Below are positions 1 to 11,133 of a stretch of 64,000 bases of DNA, one piece after another (position 1 is the first letter of the stretch; every line of letters starts with the position of its first letter). Origin of the DNA: Siphonodentalium dalli (lineage: Eukaryota; Mollusca; Scaphopoda; Gadilida; Siphonodentaliidae); the NCBI GenBank assembly GCA_032622095.1, contig CP136069.1, positions 65,249,319 through 65,313,318 on the forward strand. Reading direction: 5' to 3'. The notes beneath the pieces were generated by a model. It did no database searches. It saw only the letters and a program-made list of their open reading frames with translations, and was not told the DNA's origin. The translations under genes were made by a program, and so were the position numbers.

Positions 1-135
1 CATAACGCGACTGTGCATTCAGTATATATCACGGTAGCATTTGGATGTAAGACTTTAAAATAACGAAACTTCCTCATTTTCGCACATTGATACGACATGC
101 CTGACAAAACAGTTTTGCGAGGGGAATTTTGCGAA

Positions 136-218
136 AGTACGGTGGCCGAGTGATTAAGGCGTTGGACTTAAGTTCCAATGGACGCATGTCCGCGTGGGTT
201 CGAACCCCACCCGTACTA
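136..218 (+). tRNA. tRNA-Leu-TAA: tRNA-Leu(UAA), unit 1, D-loop variant
   Basis: Class II tRNA of 83 nt without an intron. The 7-bp acceptor stem AGTACGG/CCGTACT closes with discriminator A. The anticodon loop CTTAAGT gives UAA, a long variable arm follows, and the T arm is GTGGG-TTCGAAC-CCCAC. A TTTT pol III terminator is at 226-229. This copy alone has A at 153, where the others have the second G of the conserved D-loop GG pair. That pair normally contacts the T loop, so this copy may fold less well. Confidence 0.85.
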
Positions 219-481
219 AGTATAATTTTGACTGTTGAAATGAACAAATATGACGGAAAGAATGACCAAAATTACCATACATTCTGTTTTCATGTCTGAA
301 AATATAAACTTTTTGCGAGTTAAATAATTATTACCGATATGTCATGACGCCCTAATGCAATAACCATTCTATTTGTGTAAGGAACATTTTCTTACTTTGT
401 TTCTGTGTGTGTTATCGCCATATATGCACTCATCTGAACTGTTCAATGAAACGACATTCTGATAGCTGTTTGAAACCAGAC

Positions 482-553
482 GGGGATATAGCTCAGTGGT
501 AGAGCATTCGACTGCAGATCGAGAGGTCTCCGGTTCGATCCCGGATGACCCCT
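482..553 (+). tRNA. tRNA-Cys-GCA: tRNA-Cys(GCA), unit 1, acceptor-stem variant
   Basis: A 72-nt cloverleaf starting GGGGATA. The anticodon loop CTGCAGA gives GCA, the T loop is TTCGATC, and the discriminator is T. A TTTT terminator is at 556-559. Only in this copy is position 548 A rather than T, which turns an A-U acceptor pair into an A-A mismatch. Confidence 0.88.
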
Positions 554-716
554 TGTTTTACCACAGTTTGGTTTATACTTGAAATAGAAATTTAACACAT
601 TTCACTGTTTTGCAATGGCAATTCCATTGCCCATGGAAGAGAGGTGTCGGAAATTCGCACAAAACTAACAAAATCATGCAAATACATAATGAGCGCATTT
701 TAAAATTACTGTATTT

Positions 717-789
717 CGAGGTTGCCAGGATTCGAACCTGGAATCTTCTGATCCGTAGTCAGACGCGTTATCCGTTGCGCCACAACCCC
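717..789 (-). tRNA. tRNA-Arg-ACG: tRNA-Arg(ACG), unit 1
   Basis: A 73-nt cloverleaf on the minus strand. The acceptor stem GGGGTTG pairs with CAACCTC (one G-U), and the discriminator is G. The anticodon loop CTACGGA gives ACG, which in eukaryotes is read after A34-to-inosine editing. The T arm is CCAGG-TTCGAAT-CCTGG. The pol III terminator is TTTT on the minus strand (702-705). The gene converges on tRNA-Cys. Confidence 0.95.
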
Positions 790-997
790 TAATGATGACG
801 TGGCGCGAAGATGCGGATCTTTACTTTGGCTGTGTTCAATTTGTTTTCTTGCATTGGCACACCATAACGCGACTGTGCATTCAGTATATATCACGGTAGC
901 ATTTGGATGTAAGACTTTAAAATAACGAAACTTCCTCATTTTCGCACATTGATACCACATGCCTGACAAAACAGTTTTGCGAGGGGAATTTTGCGAA

Positions 998-1080
998 AGT
1001 ACGGTGGCCGAGTGGTTAAGGCGTTGGACTTAAGTTCCAATGGACGCATGTCCGCGTGGGTTCGAACCCCACCCGTACTA
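998..1080 (+). tRNA. tRNA-Leu-TAA: tRNA-Leu(UAA), unit 2
   Basis: Consensus copy with the D-loop GG intact; terminator 1088-1091. Confidence 0.95.
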
Positions 1081-1343
1081 AGTATAATTTTGACTGTTGA
1101 AATGAACAAATATGACGGAAAGAATGACCAAAATTACCATACATTCTGTTTTCATGTCTGAAAATATAAACTTTTTGCGAGTTAAATAATTATTACCGAT
1201 ATGTCATGACGCCCTAATGCAATAACCATTCTATTTGTGTAAGGAACATTTTCTTACTTTGTTTCTGTGTGTGTTATCGCCATATATGCACTCATCTGAA
1301 CTGTTCAATGAAACGACATTCTGATAGCTGTTTGAAACCAGAC

Positions 1344-1415
1344 GGGGATATAGCTCAGTGGTAGAGCATTCGACTGCAGATCGAGAGGTCTCCGGTTCGA
1401 TCCCGGATGTCCCCT
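1344..1415 (+). tRNA. tRNA-Cys-GCA: tRNA-Cys(GCA), unit 2
   Basis: Consensus copy with a fully paired acceptor stem; terminator 1418-1421. Confidence 0.95.
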
Positions 1416-1578
1416 TGTTTTACCACAGTTTGGTTTATACTTGAAATAGAAATTTAACACATTTCACTGTTTTGCAATGGCAATTCCATTGCCCATGGAA
1501 GAGAGGTGTCGGAAATTCGCACAAAACTAACAAAATCATGCAAATACATAATGAGCGCATTTTAAAATTACTGTATTT

Positions 1579-1651
1579 CGAGGTTGCCAGGATTCGAACC
1601 TGGAATCTTCTGATCCGTAGTCAGACGCGTTATCCGTTGCGCCACAACCCC
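1579..1651 (-). tRNA. tRNA-Arg-ACG: tRNA-Arg(ACG), unit 2
   Basis: Consensus copy; minus-strand TTTT at 1564-1567. Confidence 0.95.
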
Positions 1652-1859
1652 TAATGATGACGTGGCGCGAAGATGCGGATCTTTACTTTGGCTGTGTTCA
1701 ATTTGTTTTCTTGCATTGGCACACCATAACGCGACTGTGCATTCAGTATATATCACGGTAGCATTTGGATGTAAGACTTTAAAATAACGAAACTTCCTCA
1801 TTTTCGCACATTGATACCACATGCCTGACAAAACAGTTTTGCGAGGGGAATTTTGCGAA

Positions 1860-1942
1860 AGTACGGTGGCCGAGTGGTTAAGGCGTTGGACTTAAGTTCC
1901 AATGGACGCATGTCCGCGTGGGTTCGAACCCCACCCGTACTA
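1860..1942 (+). tRNA. tRNA-Leu-TAA: tRNA-Leu(UAA), unit 3
   Basis: Consensus copy; terminator 1950-1953. Confidence 0.95.
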
Positions 1943-2205
1943 AGTATAATTTTGACTGTTGAAATGAACAAATATGACGGAAAGAATGACCAAAATTACC
2001 ATACATTCTGTTTTCATGTCTGAAAATATAAACTTTTTGCGAGTTAAATAATTATTACCGATATGTCATGACGCCCTAATGCAATAACCATTCTATTTGT
2101 GTAAGGAACATTTTCTTACTTTGTTTCTGTGTGTGTTATCGCCATATATGCACTCATCTGAACTGTTCAATGAAACGACATTCTGATAGCTGTTTGAAAC
2201 CAGAC

Positions 2206-2277
2206 GGGGATATAGCTCAGTGGTAGAGCATTCGACTGCAGATCGAGAGGTCTCCGGTTCGATCCCGGATGTCCCCT
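2206..2277 (+). tRNA. tRNA-Cys-GCA: tRNA-Cys(GCA), unit 3
   Basis: Consensus copy; terminator 2280-2283. Confidence 0.95.
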
Positions 2278-2440
2278 TGTTTTACCACAGTTTGGTTTAT
2301 ACTTGAAATAGAAATTTAACACATTTCACTGTTTTGCAATGGCAATTCCATTGCCCATGGAAGAGAGGTGTCGGAAATTCGCACAAAACTAACAAAATCA
2401 TGCAAATACATAATGAGCGCATTTTAAAATTACTGTATTT

Positions 2441-2513
2441 CGAGGTTGCCAGGATTCGAACCTGGAATCTTCTGATCCGTAGTCAGACGCGTTATCCGTT
2501 GCGCCACAACCCC
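2441..2513 (-). tRNA. tRNA-Arg-ACG: tRNA-Arg(ACG), unit 3
   Basis: Consensus copy; minus-strand TTTT at 2426-2429. Confidence 0.95.
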
Positions 2514-2721
2514 TAATGATGACGTGGCGCGAAGATGCGGATCTTTACTTTGGCTGTGTTCAATTTGTTTTCTTGCATTGGCACACCATAACGCGACTGT
2601 GCATTCAGTATATATCACGGTAGCATTTGGATGTAAGACTTTAAAATAACGAAACTTCCTCATTTTCGCACATTGATACCACATGCCTGACAAAACAGTT
2701 TTGCGAGGGGAATTTTGCGAA

Positions 2722-2804
2722 AGTACGGTGGCCGAGTGGTTAAGGCGTTGGACTTAAGTTCCAATGGACGCATGTCCGCGTGGGTTCGAACCCCACCCGT
2801 ACTA
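2722..2804 (+). tRNA. tRNA-Leu-TAA: tRNA-Leu(UAA), unit 4
   Basis: Consensus copy; terminator 2812-2815. Confidence 0.95.
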
Positions 2805-3067
2805 AGTATAATTTTGACTGTTGAAATGAACAAATATGACGGAAAGAATGACCAAAATTACCATACATTCTGTTTTCATGTCTGAAAATATAAACTTTTT
2901 GCGAGTTAAATAATTATTACCGATATGTCATGACGCCCTAATGCAATAACCATTCTATTTGTGTAAGGAACATTTTCTTACTTTGTTTCTGTGTGTGTTA
3001 TCGCCATATATGCACTCATCTGAACTGTTCAATGAAACGACATTCTGATAGCTGTTTGAAACCAGAC

Positions 3068-3139
3068 GGGGATATAGCTCAGTGGTAGAGCATTCGACTG
3101 CAGATCGAGAGGTCTCCGGTTCGATCCCGGATGTCCCCT
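3068..3139 (+). tRNA. tRNA-Cys-GCA: tRNA-Cys(GCA), unit 4
   Basis: Consensus copy; terminator 3142-3145. Confidence 0.95.
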
Positions 3140-3302
3140 TGTTTTACCACAGTTTGGTTTATACTTGAAATAGAAATTTAACACATTTCACTGTTTTGCA
3201 ATGGCAATTCCATTGCCCATGGAAGAGAGGTGTCGGAAATTCGCACAAAACTAACAAAATCATGCAAATACATAATGAGCGCATTTTAAAATTACTGTAT
3301 TT

Positions 3303-3375
3303 CGAGGTTGCCAGGATTCGAACCTGGAATCTTCTGATCCGTAGTCAGACGCGTTATCCGTTGCGCCACAACCCC
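3303..3375 (-). tRNA. tRNA-Arg-ACG: tRNA-Arg(ACG), unit 4
   Basis: Consensus copy; minus-strand TTTT at 3288-3291. Confidence 0.95.
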
Positions 3376-3583
3376 TAATGATGACGTGGCGCGAAGATGC
3401 GGATCTTTACTTTGGCTGTGTTCAATTTGTTTTCTTGCATTGGCACACCATAACGCGACTGTGCATTCAGTATATATCACGGTAGCATTTGGATGTAAGA
3501 CTTTAAAATAACGAAACTTCCTCATTTTCGCACATTGATACCACATGCCTGACAAAACAGTTTTGCGAGGGGAATTTTGCGAA

Positions 3584-3666
3584 AGTACGGTGGCCGAGTG
3601 GTTAAGGCGTTGGACTTAAGTTCCAATGGACGCATGTCCGCGTGGGTTCGAACCCCACCCGTACTA
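3584..3666 (+). tRNA. tRNA-Leu-TAA: tRNA-Leu(UAA), unit 5
   Basis: Consensus copy; terminator 3674-3677. Confidence 0.95.
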
Positions 3667-3929
3667 AGTATAATTTTGACTGTTGAAATGAACAAATATG
3701 ACGGAAAGAATGACCAAAATTACCATACATTCTGTTTTCATGTCTGAAAATATAAACTTTTTGCGAGTTAAATAATTATTACCGATATGTCATGACGCCC
3801 TAATGCAATAACCATTCTATTTGTGTAAGGAACATTTTCTTACTTTGTTTCTGTGTGTGTTATCGCCATATATGCACTCATCTGAACTGTTCAATGAAAC
3901 GACATTCTGATAGCTGTTTGAAACCAGAC

Positions 3930-4001
3930 GGGGATATAGCTCAGTGGTAGAGCATTCGACTGCAGATCGAGAGGTCTCCGGTTCGATCCCGGATGTCCCC
4001 T
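3930..4001 (+). tRNA. tRNA-Cys-GCA: tRNA-Cys(GCA), unit 5
   Basis: Consensus copy; terminator 4004-4007. Confidence 0.95.
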
Positions 4002-4164
4002 TGTTTTACCACAGTTTGGTTTATACTTGAAATAGAAATTTAACACATTTCACTGTTTTGCAATGGCAATTCCATTGCCCATGGAAGAGAGGTGTCGGAA
4101 ATTCGCACAAAACTAACAAAATCATGCAAATACATAATGAGCGCATTTTAAAATTACTGTATTT

Positions 4165-4237
4165 CGAGGTTGCCAGGATTCGAACCTGGAATCTTCTGAT
4201 CCGTAGTCAGACGCGTTATCCGTTGCGCCACAACCCC
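4165..4237 (-). tRNA. tRNA-Arg-ACG: tRNA-Arg(ACG), unit 5
   Basis: Consensus copy; minus-strand TTTT at 4150-4153. Confidence 0.95.
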
Positions 4238-4445
4238 TAATGATGACGTGGCGCGAAGATGCGGATCTTTACTTTGGCTGTGTTCAATTTGTTTTCTTGC
4301 ATTGGCACACCATAACGCGACTGTGCATTCAGTATATATCACGGTAGCATTTGGATGTAAGACTTTAAAATAACGAAACTTCCTCATTTTCGCACATTGA
4401 TACCACATGCCTGACAAAACAGTTTTGCGAGGGGAATTTTGCGAA

Positions 4446-4528
4446 AGTACGGTGGCCGAGTGGTTAAGGCGTTGGACTTAAGTTCCAATGGACGCATGTC
4501 CGCGTGGGTTCGAACCCCACCCGTACTA
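4446..4528 (+). tRNA. tRNA-Leu-TAA: tRNA-Leu(UAA), unit 6
   Basis: Consensus copy; terminator 4536-4539. Confidence 0.95.
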
Positions 4529-4791
4529 AGTATAATTTTGACTGTTGAAATGAACAAATATGACGGAAAGAATGACCAAAATTACCATACATTCTGTTTT
4601 CATGTCTGAAAATATAAACTTTTTGCGAGTTAAATAATTATTACCGATATGTCATGACGCCCTAATGCAATAACCATTCTATTTGTGTAAGGAACATTTT
4701 CTTACTTTGTTTCTGTGTGTGTTATCGCCATATATGCACTCATCTGAACTGTTCAATGAAACGACATTCTGATAGCTGTTTGAAACCAGAC

Positions 4792-4863
4792 GGGGATATA
4801 GCTCAGTGGTAGAGCATTCGACTGCAGATCGAGAGGTCTCCGGTTCGATCCCGGATGTCCCCT
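4792..4863 (+). tRNA. tRNA-Cys-GCA: tRNA-Cys(GCA), unit 6
   Basis: Consensus copy; terminator 4866-4869. Confidence 0.95.
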
Positions 4864-5026
4864 TGTTTTACCACAGTTTGGTTTATACTTGAAATAGAAA
4901 TTTAACACATTTCACTGTTTTGCAATGGCAATTCCATTGCCCATGGAAGAGAGGTGTCGGAAATTCGCACAAAACTAACAAAATCATGCAAATACATAAT
5001 GAGCGCATTTTAAAATTACTGTATTT

Positions 5027-5099
5027 CGAGGTTGCCAGGATTCGAACCTGGAATCTTCTGATCCGTAGTCAGACGCGTTATCCGTTGCGCCACAACCCC
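5027..5099 (-). tRNA. tRNA-Arg-ACG: tRNA-Arg(ACG), unit 6
   Basis: Consensus copy; minus-strand TTTT at 5012-5015. Confidence 0.95.
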
Positions 5100-5307
5100 T
5101 AATGATGACGTGGCGCGAAGATGCGGATCTTTACTTTGGCTGTGTTCAATTTGTTTTCTTGCATTGGCACACCATAACGCGACTGTGCATTCAGTATATA
5201 TCACGGTAGCATTTGGATGTAAGACTTTAAAATAACGAAACTTCCTCATTTTCGCACATTGATACCACATGCCTGACAAAACAGTTTTGCGAGGGGAATT
5301 TTGCGAA

Positions 5308-5390
5308 AGTACGGTGGCCGAGTGGTTAAGGCGTTGGACTTAAGTTCCAATGGACGCATGTCCGCGTGGGTTCGAACCCCACCCGTACTA
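5308..5390 (+). tRNA. tRNA-Leu-TAA: tRNA-Leu(UAA), unit 7
   Basis: Consensus copy; terminator 5398-5401. Confidence 0.95.
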
Positions 5391-5653
5391 AGTATAATTT
5401 TGACTGTTGAAATGAACAAATATGACGGAAAGAATGACCAAAATTACCATACATTCTGTTTTCATGTCTGAAAATATAAACTTTTTGCGAGTTAAATAAT
5501 TATTACCGATATGTCATGACGCCCTAATGCAATAACCATTCTATTTGTGTAAGGAACATTTTCTTACTTTGTTTCTGTGTGTGTTATCGCCATATATGCA
5601 CTCATCTGAACTGTTCAATGAAACGACATTCTGATAGCTGTTTGAAACCAGAC

Positions 5654-5725
5654 GGGGATATAGCTCAGTGGTAGAGCATTCGACTGCAGATCGAGAGGTC
5701 TCCGGTTCGATCCCGGATGTCCCCT
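5654..5725 (+). tRNA. tRNA-Cys-GCA: tRNA-Cys(GCA), unit 7
   Basis: Consensus copy; terminator 5728-5731. Confidence 0.95.
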
Positions 5726-5888
5726 TGTTTTACCACAGTTTGGTTTATACTTGAAATAGAAATTTAACACATTTCACTGTTTTGCAATGGCAATTCCATT
5801 GCCCATGGAAGAGAGGTGTCGGAAATTCGCACAAAACTAACAAAATCATGCAAATACATAATGAGCGCATTTTAAAATTACTGTATTT

Positions 5889-5961
5889 CGAGGTTGCCAG
5901 GATTCGAACCTGGAATCTTCTGATCCGTAGTCAGACGCGTTATCCGTTGCGCCACAACCCC
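5889..5961 (-). tRNA. tRNA-Arg-ACG: tRNA-Arg(ACG), unit 7
   Basis: Consensus copy; minus-strand TTTT at 5874-5877. Confidence 0.95.
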
Positions 5962-6169
5962 TAATGATGACGTGGCGCGAAGATGCGGATCTTTACTTTG
6001 GCTGTGTTCAATTTGTTTTCTTGCATTGGCACACCATAACGCGACTGTGCATTCAGTATATATCACGGTAGCATTTGGATGTAAGACTTTAAAATAACGA
6101 AACTTCCTCATTTTCGCACATTGATACCACATGCCTGACAAAACAGTTTTGCGAGGGGAATTTTGCGAA

Positions 6170-6252
6170 AGTACGGTGGCCGAGTGGTTAAGGCGTTGGA
6201 CTTAAGTTCCAATGGACGCATGTCCGCGTGGGTTCGAACCCCACCCGTACTA
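6170..6252 (+). tRNA. tRNA-Leu-TAA: tRNA-Leu(UAA), unit 8
   Basis: Consensus copy; terminator 6260-6263. Confidence 0.95.
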
Positions 6253-6515
6253 AGTATAATTTTGACTGTTGAAATGAACAAATATGACGGAAAGAATGAC
6301 CAAAATTACCATACATTCTGTTTTCATGTCTGAAAATATAAACTTTTTGCGAGTTAAATAATTATTACCGATATGTCATGACGCCCTAATGCAATAACCA
6401 TTCTATTTGTGTAAGGAACATTTTCTTACTTTGTTTCTGTGTGTGTTATCGCCATATATGCACTCATCTGAACTGTTCAATGAAACGACATTCTGATAGC
6501 TGTTTGAAACCAGAC

Positions 6516-6587
6516 GGGGATATAGCTCAGTGGTAGAGCATTCGACTGCAGATCGAGAGGTCTCCGGTTCGATCCCGGATGTCCCCT
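6516..6587 (+). tRNA. tRNA-Cys-GCA: tRNA-Cys(GCA), unit 8
   Basis: Consensus copy; terminator 6590-6593. Confidence 0.95.
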
Positions 6588-6750
6588 TGTTTTACCACAG
6601 TTTGGTTTATACTTGAAATAGAAATTTAACACATTTCACTGTTTTGCAATGGCAATTCCATTGCCCATGGAAGAGAGGTGTCGGAAATTCGCACAAAACT
6701 AACAAAATCATGCAAATACATAATGAGCGCATTTTAAAATTACTGTATTT

Positions 6751-6823
6751 CGAGGTTGCCAGGATTCGAACCTGGAATCTTCTGATCCGTAGTCAGACGC
6801 GTTATCCGTTGCGCCACAACCCC
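6751..6823 (-). tRNA. tRNA-Arg-ACG: tRNA-Arg(ACG), unit 8
   Basis: Consensus copy; minus-strand TTTT at 6736-6739. Confidence 0.95.
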
Positions 6824-7031
6824 TAATGATGACGTGGCGCGAAGATGCGGATCTTTACTTTGGCTGTGTTCAATTTGTTTTCTTGCATTGGCACACCATA
6901 ACGCGACTGTGCATTCAGTATATATCACGGTAGCATTTGGATGTAAGACTTTAAAATAACGAAACTTCCTCATTTTCGCACATTGATACCACATGCCTGA
7001 CAAAACAGTTTTGCGAGGGGAATTTTGCGAA

Positions 7032-7114
7032 AGTACGGTGGCCGAGTGGTTAAGGCGTTGGACTTAAGTTCCAATGGACGCATGTCCGCGTGGGTTCGAA
7101 CCCCACCCGTACTA
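7032..7114 (+). tRNA. tRNA-Leu-TAA: tRNA-Leu(UAA), unit 9
   Basis: Consensus copy; terminator 7122-7125. Confidence 0.95.
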
Positions 7115-7377
7115 AGTATAATTTTGACTGTTGAAATGAACAAATATGACGGAAAGAATGACCAAAATTACCATACATTCTGTTTTCATGTCTGAAAATA
7201 TAAACTTTTTGCGAGTTAAATAATTATTACCGATATGTCATGACGCCCTAATGCAATAACCATTCTATTTGTGTAAGGAACATTTTCTTACTTTGTTTCT
7301 GTGTGTGTTATCGCCATATATGCACTCATCTGAACTGTTCAATGAAACGACATTCTGATAGCTGTTTGAAACCAGAC

Positions 7378-7449
7378 GGGGATATAGCTCAGTGGTAGAG
7401 CATTCGACTGCAGATCGAGAGGTCTCCGGTTCGATCCCGGATGTCCCCT
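7378..7449 (+). tRNA. tRNA-Cys-GCA: tRNA-Cys(GCA), unit 9
   Basis: Consensus copy; terminator 7452-7455. Confidence 0.95.
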
Positions 7450-7612
7450 TGTTTTACCACAGTTTGGTTTATACTTGAAATAGAAATTTAACACATTTCA
7501 CTGTTTTGCAATGGCAATTCCATTGCCCATGGAAGAGAGGTGTCGGAAATTCGCACAAAACTAACAAAATCATGCAAATACATAATGAGCGCATTTTAAA
7601 ATTACTGTATTT

Positions 7613-7685
7613 CGAGGTTGCCAGGATTCGAACCTGGAATCTTCTGATCCGTAGTCAGACGCGTTATCCGTTGCGCCACAACCCC
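7613..7685 (-). tRNA. tRNA-Arg-ACG: tRNA-Arg(ACG), unit 9
   Basis: Consensus copy; minus-strand TTTT at 7598-7601. Confidence 0.95.
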
Positions 7686-7893
7686 TAATGATGACGTGGC
7701 GCGAAGATGCGGATCTTTACTTTGGCTGTGTTCAATTTGTTTTCTTGCATTGGCACACCATAACGCGACTGTGCATTCAGTATATATCACGGTAGCATTT
7801 GGATGTAAGACTTTAAAATAACGAAACTTCCTCATTTTCGCACATTGATACCACATGCCTGACAAAACAGTTTTGCGAGGGGAATTTTGCGAA

Positions 7894-7976
7894 AGTACGG
7901 TGGCCGAGTGGTTAAGGCGTTGGACTTAAGTTCCAATGGACGCATGTCCGCGTGGGTTCGAACCCCACCCGTACTA
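7894..7976 (+). tRNA. tRNA-Leu-TAA: tRNA-Leu(UAA), unit 10
   Basis: Consensus copy; terminator 7984-7987. Confidence 0.95.
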
Positions 7977-8239
7977 AGTATAATTTTGACTGTTGAAATG
8001 AACAAATATGACGGAAAGAATGACCAAAATTACCATACATTCTGTTTTCATGTCTGAAAATATAAACTTTTTGCGAGTTAAATAATTATTACCGATATGT
8101 CATGACGCCCTAATGCAATAACCATTCTATTTGTGTAAGGAACATTTTCTTACTTTGTTTCTGTGTGTGTTATCGCCATATATGCACTCATCTGAACTGT
8201 TCAATGAAACGACATTCTGATAGCTGTTTGAAACCAGAC

Positions 8240-8311
8240 GGGGATATAGCTCAGTGGTAGAGCATTCGACTGCAGATCGAGAGGTCTCCGGTTCGATCCC
8301 GGATGTCCCCT
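8240..8311 (+). tRNA. tRNA-Cys-GCA: tRNA-Cys(GCA), unit 10
   Basis: Consensus copy; terminator 8314-8317. Confidence 0.95.
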
Positions 8312-8474
8312 TGTTTTACCACAGTTTGGTTTATACTTGAAATAGAAATTTAACACATTTCACTGTTTTGCAATGGCAATTCCATTGCCCATGGAAGAGA
8401 GGTGTCGGAAATTCGCACAAAACTAACAAAATCATGCAAATACATAATGAGCGCATTTTAAAATTACTGTATTT

Positions 8475-8547
8475 CGAGGTTGCCAGGATTCGAACCTGGA
8501 ATCTTCTGATCCGTAGTCAGACGCGTTATCCGTTGCGCCACAACCCC
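8475..8547 (-). tRNA. tRNA-Arg-ACG: tRNA-Arg(ACG), unit 10
   Basis: Consensus copy; minus-strand TTTT at 8460-8463. Confidence 0.95.
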
Positions 8548-8755
8548 TAATGATGACGTGGCGCGAAGATGCGGATCTTTACTTTGGCTGTGTTCAATTT
8601 GTTTTCTTGCATTGGCACACCATAACGCGACTGTGCATTCAGTATATATCACGGTAGCATTTGGATGTAAGACTTTAAAATAACGAAACTTCCTCATTTT
8701 CGCACATTGATACCACATGCCTGACAAAACAGTTTTGCGAGGGGAATTTTGCGAA

Positions 8756-8838
8756 AGTACGGTGGCCGAGTGGTTAAGGCGTTGGACTTAAGTTCCAATG
8801 GACGCATGTCCGCGTGGGTTCGAACCCCACCCGTACTA
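8756..8838 (+). tRNA. tRNA-Leu-TAA: tRNA-Leu(UAA), unit 11
   Basis: Consensus copy; terminator 8846-8849. Confidence 0.95.
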
Positions 8839-9101
8839 AGTATAATTTTGACTGTTGAAATGAACAAATATGACGGAAAGAATGACCAAAATTACCATAC
8901 ATTCTGTTTTCATGTCTGAAAATATAAACTTTTTGCGAGTTAAATAATTATTACCGATATGTCATGACGCCCTAATGCAATAACCATTCTATTTGTGTAA
9001 GGAACATTTTCTTACTTTGTTTCTGTGTGTGTTATCGCCATATATGCACTCATCTGAACTGTTCAATGAAACGACATTCTGATAGCTGTTTGAAACCAGA
9101 C

Positions 9102-9173
9102 GGGGATATAGCTCAGTGGTAGAGCATTCGACTGCAGATCGAGAGGTCTCCGGTTCGATCCCGGATGTCCCCT
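9102..9173 (+). tRNA. tRNA-Cys-GCA: tRNA-Cys(GCA), unit 11
   Basis: Consensus copy; terminator 9176-9179. Confidence 0.95.
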
Positions 9174-9336
9174 TGTTTTACCACAGTTTGGTTTATACTT
9201 GAAATAGAAATTTAACACATTTCACTGTTTTGCAATGGCAATTCCATTGCCCATGGAAGAGAGGTGTCGGAAATTCGCACAAAACTAACAAAATCATGCA
9301 AATACATAATGAGCGCATTTTAAAATTACTGTATTT

Positions 9337-9409
9337 CGAGGTTGCCAGGATTCGAACCTGGAATCTTCTGATCCGTAGTCAGACGCGTTATCCGTTGCGC
9401 CACAACCCC
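9337..9409 (-). tRNA. tRNA-Arg-ACG: tRNA-Arg(ACG), unit 11
   Basis: Consensus copy; minus-strand TTTT at 9322-9325. Confidence 0.95.
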
Positions 9410-9617
9410 TAATGATGACGTGGCGCGAAGATGCGGATCTTTACTTTGGCTGTGTTCAATTTGTTTTCTTGCATTGGCACACCATAACGCGACTGTGCAT
9501 TCAGTATATATCACGGTAGCATTTGGATGTAAGACTTTAAAATAACGAAACTTCCTCATTTTCGCACATTGATACGACATGCCTGACAAAACAGTTTTGC
9601 GAGGGGAATTTTGCGAA

Positions 9618-9700
9618 AGTACGATGGCCGAGTGGTTAAGGCGTTGGACTTAAGTTCCAATGGACGCATGTCCGCGTGGGTTCGAACCCCACCCGTACTA
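9618..9700 (+). tRNA. tRNA-Leu-TAA: tRNA-Leu(UAA), unit 12, acceptor-stem variant
   Basis: Position 9624 is A instead of G. This is tRNA position 7, so the last acceptor-stem pair becomes A-C. The rest matches the consensus; terminator 9708-9711. Confidence 0.9.
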
Positions 9701-9963
9701 AGTATAATTTTGACTGTTGAAATGAACAAATATGACGGAAAGAATGACCAAAATTACCATACATTCTGTTTTCATGTCTGAAAATATAAACTTTTTGCGA
9801 GTTAAATAATTATTACCGATATGTCATGACGCCCTAATGCAATAACCATTCTATTTGTGTAAGGAACATTTTCTTACTTTGTTTCTGTGTGTGTTATCGC
9901 CATATATGCACTCATCTGAACTGTTCAATGAAACGACATTCTGATAGCTGTTTGAAACCAGAC

Positions 9964-10035
9964 GGGGATATAGCTCAGTGGTAGAGCATTCGACTGCAGA
10001 TCGAGAGGTCTCCGGTTCGATCCCGGATGTCCCCT
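9964..10035 (+). tRNA. tRNA-Cys-GCA: tRNA-Cys(GCA), unit 12
   Basis: Consensus copy; terminator 10038-10041. Confidence 0.95.
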
Positions 10036-10198
10036 TGTTTTACCACAGTTTGGTTTATACTTGAAATAGAAATTTAACACATTTCACTGTTTTGCAATGG
10101 CAATTCCATTGCCCATGGAAGAGAGGTGTCGGAAATTCGCACAAAACTAACAAAATCATGCAAATACATAATGAGCGCATTTTAAAATTACTGTATTT

Positions 10199-10271
10199 CG
10201 AGGTTGCCAGGATTCGAACCTGGAATCTTCTGATCCGTAGTCAGACGCGTTATCCGTTGCGCCACAACCCC
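10199..10271 (-). tRNA. tRNA-Arg-ACG: tRNA-Arg(ACG), unit 12
   Basis: Consensus copy; minus-strand TTTT at 10184-10187. Confidence 0.95.
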
Positions 10272-10479
10272 TAATGATGACGTGGCGCGAAGATGCGGAT
10301 CTTTACTTTGGCTGTGTTCAATTTGTTTTCTTGCATTGGCACACCATAACGCGACTGTGCATTCAGTATATATCACGGTAGCATTTGGATGTAAGACTTT
10401 AAAATAACGAAACTTCCTCATTTTCGCACATTGATACGACATGCCTGACAAAACAGTTTTGCGAGGGGAATTTTGCGAA

Positions 10480-10562
10480 AGTACGGTGGCCGAGTGGTTA
10501 AGGCGTTGGACTTAAGTTCCAATGGACGCATGTCCGCGTGGGTTCGAACCCCACCCGTACTA
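10480..10562 (+). tRNA. tRNA-Leu-TAA: tRNA-Leu(UAA), unit 13
   Basis: Consensus copy; terminator 10570-10573. Confidence 0.95.
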
Positions 10563-10825
10563 AGTATAATTTTGACTGTTGAAATGAACAAATATGACGG
10601 AAAGAATGACCAAAATTACCATACATTCTGTTTTCATGTCTGAAAATATAAACTTTTTGCGAGTTAAATAATTATTACCGATATGTCATGACGCCCTAAT
10701 GCAATAACCATTCTATTTGTGTAAGGAACATTTTCTTACTTTGTTTCTGTGTGTGTTATCGCCATATATGCACTCATCTGAACTGTTCAATGAAACGACA
10801 TTCTGATAGCTGTTTGAAACCAGAC

Positions 10826-10897
10826 GGGGATATAGCTCAGTGGTAGAGCATTCGACTGCAGATCGAGAGGTCTCCGGTTCGATCCCGGATGTCCCCT
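10826..10897 (+). tRNA. tRNA-Cys-GCA: tRNA-Cys(GCA), unit 13
   Basis: Consensus copy; terminator 10900-10903. Confidence 0.95.
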
Positions 10898-11060
10898 TGT
10901 TTTACCACAGTTTGGTTTATACTTGAAATAGAAATTTAACACATTTCACTGTTTTGCAATGGCAATTCCATTGCCCATGGAAGAGAGGTGTCGGAAATTC
11001 GCACAAAACTAACAAAATCATGCAAATACATAATGAGCGCATTTTAAAATTACTGTATTT

Positions 11061-11133
11061 CGAGGTTGCCAGGATTCGAACCTTGAATCTTCTGATCCGT
11101 AGTCAGACGCGTTATCCGTTGCGCCACAACCCC
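11061..11133 (-). tRNA. tRNA-Arg-ACG: tRNA-Arg(ACG), unit 13, T-stem variant
   Basis: Plus-strand base 11084 is T rather than G. On the tRNA this changes a C in the T stem to A and breaks one C-G pair. Minus-strand TTTT at 11046-11049. Confidence 0.88.
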
